Shown here: positions 1 to 5,408 of the stretch, in pieces
How the letters are laid out: every line of letters begins with the position of its first letter
Position numbering within the stretch: the stretch's first letter is position 1
NCBI GenBank assembly: GCA_013362555.1
Contig: JABFVX010000301.1
Span: 1 to 13,217 of the forward strand
From: Mycobacteriaceae bacterium
GTDB lineage: Bacteria; Actinomycetota; Actinomycetes; Mycobacteriales; Mycobacteriaceae
DNA: 13,217 bases
Direction: 5' to 3'
Position numbers and translations under genes: made by a program
The notes under the pieces: model-generated
Database searches by the model: none
What the model was told of the DNA's origin: nothing
Seen by the model: the letters and a program-made list of their open reading frames with translations, nothing else

Positions 1-179
1 ACCCGCCCTACCGCCGGTACCGCGACCGCGGCCCGTACCGGGATTACCGCGACGGCGGCACCTTGCGCGACTACCTCGGCCAGATCCCGTTCGTCGGCGA
101 GGAACCTTGGAGCACGCCGACCACGCCGAATTCGCATCTGTATGTCGGCGTGCAGCCCGGACTGCTCCCGTCGAACTGA
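1..179 (+). CDS. C-terminal end of an unrecognised protein (5' partial)
   Basis: An open frame runs from the window edge (first full codon at base 3) to a TGA at 177-179 and gives 58 residues. The visible part starts with an Arg/Tyr-rich stretch (YRRYRDRGPYRDYRDGG). It continues as a more ordinary sequence with LRDYLGQIPFVGEEPW and ends in VGVQPGLLPSN. Codons are G/C-rich in the third position, as in the neighbouring genes, so this looks like real coding sequence. No domain or membrane segment is visible and I do not recognise the family. The start and most of the gene lie outside the window. A 176-base gap separates it from the next gene, so an operon with the protease is possible but not shown. 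Confidence 0.6.
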   Translation, partial: PPYRRYRDRGPYRDYRDGGTLRDYLGQIPFVGEEPWSTPTTPNSHLYVGVQPGLLPSN

Positions 180-355
180 CTTGAACCGATCGGAATGCCC
201 ACCGCGATGACCTCACCGTTTTGGATTGTCGTCGCGGCGATCCGGTGCAATAGACGGGAATTCCATGGCCCGGTGCCCTAAGGTGGTGCGTCGATGCCCG
301 GTTCGGGACAGTAAGCAAGTTGCAGGTTGGGTTCGTGCCCGGATGAAGGGGTTTC

Positions 356-1690
356 ATGCGTAGGTGGTTCGCGCAAGGGGTGAGGCGAGCCTTGGTCGGC
401 TCAGCGGTGGCGCTATTGGCGGCGTCCATGGCGGCCGGCGGAGCCGGCGCCGCACCGAGCGCGCCGAAGAGCCCGAACCAGTTGTCCGCCAAGGATCTTC
501 CGGCAGATCTCGTCAAAGCGATTCGGCGCGACCTGAAAATCAGCCCGGAGGAGTATCTTCGGCGCGCCGCCGAAGCGCAGCGGCTGGCGAGCTACGCGCA
601 CTCTTTCCGGCGGGCGCACGCAAACCAGTTCGCGGGCGCGTGGATCGGCCCGGACGGCAGGCCCACCATCGCGGTCACCAACAACGCCGCCGCCAAGATC
701 GTCGCGTCGGACGGCTACCAGTCCCGACTCGCCGCTGTTTCCGAGGACGGCCTCGACGCCGCGCTGGAGCAGCTGGGTCAGTGGCTGCAGGGGCTCCCGC
801 CCCAGGTCGGCAACACGATCGGCGCGATCGGAATCGACCTGCTCAACAACCAACTGATCATGACGGTCGCCAACACCCCCTTCGGGCAGGCGCTGAGCGT
901 GCCGACGCTGATCGCCCGGGTGAAGGTCGTGCTGTCGCCGGGCGCGGGCGGACCGATCGTCCGGCGTCCGATGGGCGGCGACACCTACCTCAGCGCCCCG
1001 GCGTCGCTGAACATCCCGAACCAGGTCATCACCGTCTGCTCCTTCGGCTTCGCCGCGACCGACGGGCAGGGCAACCCGCTCAATATCAGCGCGGGCCACT
1101 GCGACCCGAACCTCGGCAAGCAGAACCAGGGTGCGCCGGTCTACGTGCCCAACGTGCGCAACCTGGCCGCCAGCCCGCAGGCGGGCAACTTCACCCGGGC
1201 GAGCCTGGGCGGCCCCCACGGCCTGGACTACTCGCTCATCAGGCTGAACGACCGCGCGGTGCGCGCGGGCATGGACCGGCCGTGGGTGCGGGGCGGCAAC
1301 GGCACCACGATCGCGGTCACCGGCGCGGCCGAGCCCGTGGTGGGCGCACCCATCTGCAAGGCGGGCCAGACCTCGGCCTTCACCTGCGGCCTGGTGACCG
1401 GCGACAAGGTGCAGACCGCGCTGCAGACCGACGACGGCCGGAGCATGACCGTGCGCGGGTTCTCCTCCAGCGTCTGCACTCTCAGCGGCGACAGCGGCGG
1501 ACCCGTGATCAGCGGGACGCTCGCAATGGGCATCACCAGCGGTTCCAACAGCAGTTCCGCGCCGGACTGCAATGCCGCCAACCTCGGCCTTGCGCTCGAC
1601 GGCGGCACCGCCAGCCTTGGAATTCCGATCAACCGAATACTGTCCGACATCGGCGGCGGCGTCCGCATCCGAACGCTGCCGCAGCCTTGA
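356..1690 (+). CDS. Secreted chymotrypsin-fold serine protease (S1 family, alpha-lytic/streptogrisin type)
   Basis: A 444-residue secreted endopeptidase precursor. It has an Arg-rich n-region (MRRWFAQGVRR), a hydrophobic stretch at about 12-28, and a likely signal cleavage near residue 32 (AGA-AP). Residues of about 35-215 form an alpha-lytic-protease-like propeptide, including the helix DLKISPEEYLRRAAEAQRL and the FAGAWIGPDGRPTIAVT strand pair. The mature domain starts near 215. The catalytic triad is clear: His248 in SAGHCD, Asp291 in GLDYSLI and Ser380 in SGDSGGP. Cysteines pair as expected for the family (228-249, 334-344, 374-405). GAAGGGG at 345-351, four bases before the ATG, supports the start. 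The gene lies 106-115 bases upstream of a paralogous protease in the same direction. The substrate is unknown. The family assignment is firm, and the role (nutrient, cell-wall or host protein cleavage) is open. Confidence 0.93.
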   Translation: MRRWFAQGVRRALVGSAVALLAASMAAGGAGAAPSAPKSPNQLSAKDLPADLVKAIRRDLKISPEEYLRRAAEAQRLASYAHSFRRAHANQFAGAWIGPDGRPTIAVTNNAAAKIVASDGYQSRLAAVSEDGLDAALEQLGQWLQGLPPQVGNTIGAIGIDLLNNQLIMTVANTPFGQALSVPTLIARVKVVLSPGAGGPIVRRPMGGDTYLSAPASLNIPNQVITVCSFGFAATDGQGNPLNISAGHCDPNLGKQNQGAPVYVPNVRNLAASPQAGNFTRASLGGPHGLDYSLIRLNDRAVRAGMDRPWVRGGNGTTIAVTGAAEPVVGAPICKAGQTSAFTCGLVTGDKVQTALQTDDGRSMTVRGFSSSVCTLSGDSGGPVISGTLAMGITSGSNSSSAPDCNAANLGLALDGGTASLGIPINRILSDIGGGVRIRTLPQP

Positions 1691-1708
1691 CGTGTCATAC
1701 CGGTCGGA

Positions 1709-1737
1709 TAGGCATTAGCGGGTGTAGGTCATATAGT
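1709..1737 (+). promoter_or_regulatory. Predicted promoter for the second protease
   Basis: TATAGT at 1732-1737 matches the -10 consensus at 5 of 6 positions. TAGGCA at 1709-1714 matches the -35 consensus at 4 of 6, and the spacer is 17 bases. Transcription would start near 1744, giving a leader of about 60 bases. This implies that the second protease can be expressed independently of the first. Sequence match only. Confidence 0.4.
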
Positions 1738-1805
1738 CAGCTGGGCGGCATTTGTCCGTCTTCGCGTAGGGCTGAGTAGCAAAACCGAAACGAGGCATGT
1801 CAACG

Positions 1806-3104
1806 ATGAGAAGACGCTCAACTGCCGTCCGTCGGGCCGCTCTGGCCTGCTGCGCCGCGCTACTGACGGCCGGTCCGGCCGCGGCGGTCGCGGATGCCGC
1901 ACCGGCGCACTCCGACCTGCCCGCGGCGCTGGTCGACGCGCTGGCGCGAGACCTGAAGCTGAGCCCGCAGCAGTACTCACAGCGTTCCGACGACGCCCAG
2001 CGGCTCGGTGAGTTCGAGGCCACCGCCCGCAAGACCTGGCCGAAGTCGTTCGCGGGCGTCTGGCTGGACCAGGCCGGCCGCCCGACGGTCGCCCTGGCCG
2101 CGGGTCCCGACAAGGCCGCGGCCCGCAGGGCCGCCGAGAGCGCCGGGTTCACGGTGGCGGATGTAGCCAGCAGCGAAGCGACGCTGCGGCAGGAGAAGCG
2201 CAATTTCGACATCTGGCTGGCCACCCAGCCGACCGAGGTGTCCGCCAACATCTCCGGCTCCGCGATCGACACCGTGCACAACACGGTCGCGGTGCGGGTG
2301 GACCGCGCCGCGGGTGTCTCGCTGCCGGGCGGACTGGACGCGCTGCAGCTGATCACCACCGCCCGCCCCACCGCGGGCGAGTCGGTCGTCCCGTCCGGCA
2401 GCCGGGCCGCCGCGGGCGCACGCCCGGCGGTCATCGGCGGCCAGGCCTACGCCGCGGTCGCGGGCAACCGCGCGGTGCGCTGCTCGATCGGCTTCAACGG
2501 CTTCGACAGAAGCGGTGCGATCGTGAACATCACCGCGGGCCACTGCGACCCGAACATCCCCGCCGCGGGCACCGCGGCGGCGCCCGGAATGTTCTCCATC
2601 AGCGGCAGCGCGGTAGGCGAGCCACTCGGCTCGTTCACCAAATCGGTCCTGGGCGGGCAGGACTACTCCATCGTGCGGATCAACGCGGCCAACACGGCGC
2701 GCTTCGCCAACAACCTGGTGGCGGGCCCGCCCGGACAGCCCCCGATCCCGATCACCGGGGTCGCCGTGCCCGTCGTCGGCATGCCCGCCTGCAAGTCGGG
2801 TTCGCGCACGGGTTTCAGCTGCGGCACGGTCAGCTCGGTAGAGCAGTCGGTGCAGGTCGGAAACCACCAGCTCAACGGCAGCTTCTCGATGAACATCTGC
2901 GCGCTGCCGGGCGACAGCGGCGGCACGATCGTCAGCGGCACCCGCGCGCTCGGCATCTCCAGCGCATCGTCGGTCGCCGACTACCCGATCTGCCAGATCC
3001 CGGAGTTCATCGGCATGCTCACCGGCGACGTCCCCCAGCTTTTCGCCCAGCCCCTCAACCACGTGCTGTCCGCAAACCCGGGCCTCCGGGTCCGCACCAA
3101 CTAG
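1806..3104 (+). CDS. Second secreted S1 serine protease, paralogue of the preceding gene
   Basis: A 432-residue secreted serine endopeptidase precursor with the same architecture as its neighbour. The signal peptide is MRRRSTAVRRAALACC... with likely cleavage near residue 32. The propeptide has a matching helix (DLKLSPQQYSQRSDDAQRL) and FAGVWLDQAGRPTVAL. The protease domain carries His246 (TAGHCD), Asp286 (GGQDYSI) and Ser371 (PGDSGGT). Cysteines 226-247, 329-339 and 365-396 reproduce the three disulfides. I chose ATG 1806 because GAGG (1792-1795) lies 10 bases before it, and the result starts MRR like the neighbour. An upstream in-frame ATG at 1797 would leave only one base after GAGG. After the active-site Ser, Thr replaces the usual Pro (GDSGGT). 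A hairpin at 3111-3165 starts six bases after the stop. The pair looks like a tandem duplication that has diverged considerably. Confidence 0.92.
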   Translation: MRRRSTAVRRAALACCAALLTAGPAAAVADAAPAHSDLPAALVDALARDLKLSPQQYSQRSDDAQRLGEFEATARKTWPKSFAGVWLDQAGRPTVALAAGPDKAAARRAAESAGFTVADVASSEATLRQEKRNFDIWLATQPTEVSANISGSAIDTVHNTVAVRVDRAAGVSLPGGLDALQLITTARPTAGESVVPSGSRAAAGARPAVIGGQAYAAVAGNRAVRCSIGFNGFDRSGAIVNITAGHCDPNIPAAGTAAAPGMFSISGSAVGEPLGSFTKSVLGGQDYSIVRINAANTARFANNLVAGPPGQPPIPITGVAVPVVGMPACKSGSRTGFSCGTVSSVEQSVQVGNHQLNGSFSMNICALPGDSGGTIVSGTRALGISSASSVADYPICQIPEFIGMLTGDVPQLFAQPLNHVLSANPGLRVRTN

Positions 3105-3110
3105 TCCCCG

Positions 3111-3165
3111 AATCCAGAATGACCCGTGACGTGCGCTAGGCGCACATCACGGGTCATTCTGGATT
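3111..3165. terminator. Hairpin repeat copy 1, bidirectional terminator between convergent genes
   Basis: Arms 3111-3136 and 3140-3165 (26 bases each) flank a 3-base loop (tag), with 25 of 26 positions paired. The single mismatch (C against A on the plus strand) becomes a G-U wobble on the minus strand. The hairpin fills nearly all of the 65-base gap between two stop codons (3104 and 3170). There is no U-tract on either side, which is common for actinobacterial terminators. It belongs to the six-copy family with core AGAATGACCCGTGA. Confidence 0.75.
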
Positions 3166-3169
3166 GTGG

Positions 3170-3874
3170 CTACTTGTACTTTGTGGTGCCGGGGGGCGCG
3201 ATCAAGACGTTGCCGTACTCCCAGGCGGCGTACAGCAGCGTCGGGCCGCCGACCGCAAGAGTGCCGAGAATACCGCCGACCGCCGCCACCGTGGCGAAGA
3301 CCGGCAGGGCCGCCACGAAGCAGCCGATGATGGTGGCGCACGCTACCGCCGCCGCGGCGATTCCGATGATCACGCCGACGCCCGCACCCGCCGCAAGGCC
3401 GAGCAGGCTGCCGACCGCGGTGCCGATGCTCATGGTGTTCAGGAACTCGCTCGCGGCGGCCTGATTCTCACGCTGCGACGCGATCGGCTTGACCGACTTC
3501 CGGTCCGCCGCGGTCGGCTTGAGCTGGGCGCCCTGCGGGAGTGCCAACTCCGGAGTGAGCCGGAGAACGTGGCGGTCGGCCGACAGCTCGGCGCGCACCG
3601 GCTTCTCCGCTCCGTCCAGCCGCATCGCCAGCGGCATCCTGCTCATCTCACGGCCGGAGTCATTCTGGATTCGAACGGACCTGCCGTCCTTGGCAATATC
3701 GAATGTGCCGTGTTGGAGGGTGGTCACGACCGTCCTGTCGACCATCTGGGCTCGGTACGTCACCTCCGACGCGGCCGTGCCGGGCGTGCCCGGCGTCGCG
3801 TTAGCGACCCCGGCGCCGGCGACCGCGACTGCGGTAGCGAGCGCCGCGGCCACGGCTGTACTGCGGATTCTCAT
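3170..3874 (-). CDS. Exported/membrane protein of unknown function with glycine-rich hydrophobic C-terminal half
   Basis: A 234-residue protein of a family I cannot name. ATG 3874 is preferred over an upstream in-frame start (3913) because GGGGAAGG (complement of 3879-3886) lies four bases before it and the signal peptide MRIRSTAV... then begins properly. The signal peptide ends near residue 26 (ANA-TP). Residues 35-110 form a soluble region with ASEVTYRAQMVDRTVV and ELSADRHVLRLTPE. Residues of about 147-215 are hydrophobic and Gly/Ala-rich (GTAVGSLLGLAAGAGVGVIIG, then PVFATVAAVGGILGT), suggesting two or three membrane helices with glycine-zipper packing. C179 and C185 form a C-x5-C in the hydrophobic region. 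The end is APPGTTKYK. The upstream gene 4116-4961 is a paralogue sharing all these landmarks. Inferred localisation is the cell envelope. Confidence 0.85.
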   Translation of the reverse strand: MRIRSTAVAAALATAVAVAGAGVANATPGTPGTAASEVTYRAQMVDRTVVTTLQHGTFDIAKDGRSVRIQNDSGREMSRMPLAMRLDGAEKPVRAELSADRHVLRLTPELALPQGAQLKPTAADRKSVKPIASQRENQAAASEFLNTMSIGTAVGSLLGLAAGAGVGVIIGIAAAAVACATIIGCFVAALPVFATVAAVGGILGTLAVGGPTLLYAAWEYGNVLIAPPGTTKYK

Positions 3875-3963
3875 GTAACCTTCCCCGTCCACATTTCGTT
3901 GGTGTAACACCACACCGCTCCAGAGAACACCCCGCGGCCATACTTTGTGCCCGATTTGCGAAA

Positions 3964-3988
3964 GTTAACATCATGTGACAATCGTTAC
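3964..3988 (-). promoter_or_regulatory. Candidate MtrA-like direct repeat upstream of the 3170-3874 gene
   Basis: On the minus strand GTAAC (3988-3984) and GTCAC (3979-3975) repeat with a 9-base period, followed by GTTAAC (3969-3964). This resembles the paired 9-base direct repeats described for the actinobacterial response regulator MtrA. It lies about 90-115 bases before the start codon. Pattern match only; no clear -35/-10 pair was found in this gap. Confidence 0.3.
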
Positions 3989-4037
3989 GTTGCGATTAAC
4001 GGTCGCGAGTTTGGATATAGGTCACACCACAAATGCA

Positions 4038-4080
4038 GAATGACCCGTGAAGTGTGCTGAGCACACTTCACGGGTCATTC
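4038..4080. terminator. Hairpin repeat copy 2, terminator behind the 4116-4961 gene
   Basis: A perfect palindrome with two 21-base arms (4038-4058 and 4060-4080) around a single central base, or equivalently 20-base arms with a 3-base loop. It lies 35 bases past the stop of the minus-strand gene at 4116 and upstream of the next minus-strand gene, where a terminator between them is expected. The core GAATGACCCGTGA is shared with copy 1. The inner part (AGTGTGCT) differs from the other copies yet is fully paired. The outer TCCAG pairing seen in other copies is lost here. Confidence 0.7.
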
Positions 4081-4115
4081 CGAACAGCCTCAGATGCGCT
4101 CTCGGCGCAAGTGAA

Positions 4116-4961
4116 TCAGCGGCGCGGAGCAGGCCTCGCCGGCATCTTGGACCGGTCGATCTCGGCCTGGTAGTGCGTGGTGCCCGCGGGGGCCTGCATC
4201 GTCTGGACGTAGTCCTGACCAGCCGCCACGAGCGCACCGCCGCCGGCGATGATGGTGCCCGCGATGCCGCCCGCACCCGCGAAGGTGGCGAAGATCGGCA
4301 GGCCGATGATCAAGCAGGCAAGGAAAGCCGCGCACGACGCCAGCGCGATGACCGCGCCCGCGATGCCGCCGACGACCGCGCCGATGGCGGTGCCGACGAG
4401 GCTGCCGACGGTGGTGGCCACCCCGAGCTGGTTCATGAAGTTCGCCTGGGCGAGGCGGTCCTCTTCAGGAGAGGCGATGGCCTTGGCCTGCGGCATAGGC
4501 TTGGCCGGCTGCCCGCTGGAGATGAGCCTGGCGCTGACCGGGTCCATCTGCGGGGTCAGCGTGACCGTGCGCCGATCCGCGGAGATTTCCTGCTTGATGG
4601 GGAAAAAGACATTGTTGAAGCGGTACTGCAGAGGCAGCTTCTCGACGACCGCACCCTTGTCGTTCTTGAGCGCGACGACGTCGGACACCACCGTGGTGCC
4701 CGGCTTCTGGACCTTGACTGGCGCCTGGCCCTGCTTGGCCTCGAACTTCGCCCGCGCGGGCTCGCCGTAGACGACCTTGTCGTTCTTGACGACGCCGGCC
4801 GAGCCCCTGTCGAGCGTCAGGACGACAGTCTTGTCCACGACTTTGGCGTTGTAATGCACGTCAGACGCGGGCTTGGCGGGGTCCGCCTGCCCGACACCCG
4901 TACCCGCGACCACCATCGCGCCCGCAAGGACTGCCGCCGTGGTCAGCTTCCGAAAGTTCAT
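4116..4961 (-). CDS. Exported/membrane protein of unknown function, paralogue of the 3170-3874 product
   Basis: A 281-residue protein of unrecognised family. The signal peptide (MNFRKLTTAAVLAGAMVVAG...) is cleaved near residue 26 (GQA-DP). The soluble part at about 32-140 shares ASDVHYNAKVVDKTVV and EISADRRTVTLTP with the neighbouring paralogue. It carries roughly 45 extra residues between those two motifs (about 60-105). Residues 178-245 are hydrophobic and Gly-rich (TTVGSLVGTAIGAVVGGIAG, PIFATFAGAGGIAGT), with C210 and C216 forming the same C-x5-C. The APAGTTHY motif is followed by a basic tail ending RPAPRR. AGGGAA (complement of about 4967-4972) supports ATG 4961. A hairpin between the two paralogues suggests separate transcription units. 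Position next to the proteases does not by itself show a link. Confidence 0.87.
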   Translation of the reverse strand: MNFRKLTTAAVLAGAMVVAGTGVGQADPAKPASDVHYNAKVVDKTVVLTLDRGSAGVVKNDKVVYGEPARAKFEAKQGQAPVKVQKPGTTVVSDVVALKNDKGAVVEKLPLQYRFNNVFFPIKQEISADRRTVTLTPQMDPVSARLISSGQPAKPMPQAKAIASPEEDRLAQANFMNQLGVATTVGSLVGTAIGAVVGGIAGAVIALASCAAFLACLIIGLPIFATFAGAGGIAGTIIAGGGALVAAGQDYVQTMQAPAGTTHYQAEIDRSKMPARPAPRR

Positions 4962-5318
4962 TCCCGTTCCCTAAATTCCAGGACGGTCCGTCCACTGACG
5001 CCGCCAAGGCGCGAACCGTACCCCCGTTTGCATGACAACAAAGCGATCACTGGCACCATACACGGCCAATCCACAGAGTCCACAACAGGTTTCGGTGACA
5101 TTTCCATACGTACAGGTCAGTAATATAGCGCCGGCCGCCCTACCAGGAAACTTCTCGAGATCCTCGAATCAGGTTCCGCCGATCCCACTTCCCTGCCGTG
5201 ACCAGCCCGCTCGCCGCAGGTTTTGGCACACGACCCGACGGTCGCCAGGCAGCGCGGCTTCCGCCGGGGTTGAATGGGCTAGCGAACCGCGTGGTCGAAT
5301 GATGAAAAGCGCCACCTA

Positions 5319-5350
5319 TTACTCACGAGTAACTTACTGGGTATTAAGAT
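5319..5350 (+). promoter_or_regulatory. Operator-like palindromes overlapping the predicted etfD promoter
   Basis: TTACTC-AC-GAGTAA (5319-5332) is a perfect 6-base inverted repeat. A second palindrome, AGTAA-C-TTACT (5328-5338), shares its right half, giving three alternating half-sites. TAAGAT at 5345-5350 fits the actinobacterial TANNNT -10 box, and the expected -35 position (5322-5327) lies inside the palindrome. A bound repressor, for example a TetR-type regulator of fatty-acid genes, would block the promoter. The regulator identity is inference. Confidence 0.45.
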
Positions 5351-5362
5351 TCCGGCTAAGCG

Positions 5363-5380
5363 GGCGACAACGCTGTCGCC
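5363..5380 (+). promoter_or_regulatory. Small hairpin in the etfD leader
   Basis: GGCGACA (5363-5369) and TGTCGCC (5374-5380) are perfect 7-base arms around ACGC. It sits between the predicted -10 box and the ribosome binding site, so it would be in the mRNA leader. It could be an RNA stem or a second operator. Confidence 0.35.
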
Positions 5381-5408
5381 TTCGGAGTGGAATGAGAGGC
5401 CGCGACAG

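Larger units (their letters stand above)
4962..5408. other. Divergent regulatory gap between the membrane-protein gene and etfD
   Basis: These 447 bases carry the leaders and promoters of two divergent genes. No convincing small gene is seen. A frame from 5032 would run across the operator-like palindrome and into the etfD start, and it reads like non-coding sequence. The part below about 5150 is less GC-rich than the genes. It contains TCCACA twice 9 bases apart (5070, 5079), which I do not read as an origin. The part near etfD holds the palindromic element and hairpin listed separately. Confidence 0.6.

Noticed and set aside
180..355. A riboswitch or strong promoter before the first protease
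   Set aside because: Only a weak -35/-10 pair (TTGTCG 226-231, CAATAG 248-253) and a 4-base-stem hairpin were found, which is not enough to call.
1977..3062. A 361-codon minus-strand open frame opposite the second protease
   Set aside because: The plus frame has a complete catalytic triad and disulfide pattern; the minus frame is a compositional shadow.
5067..5085. Two TCCACA motifs resembling DnaA boxes
   Set aside because: Both lack a good TTA start, only two are present, and there is no dnaA/dnaN context, so an origin is not supported.
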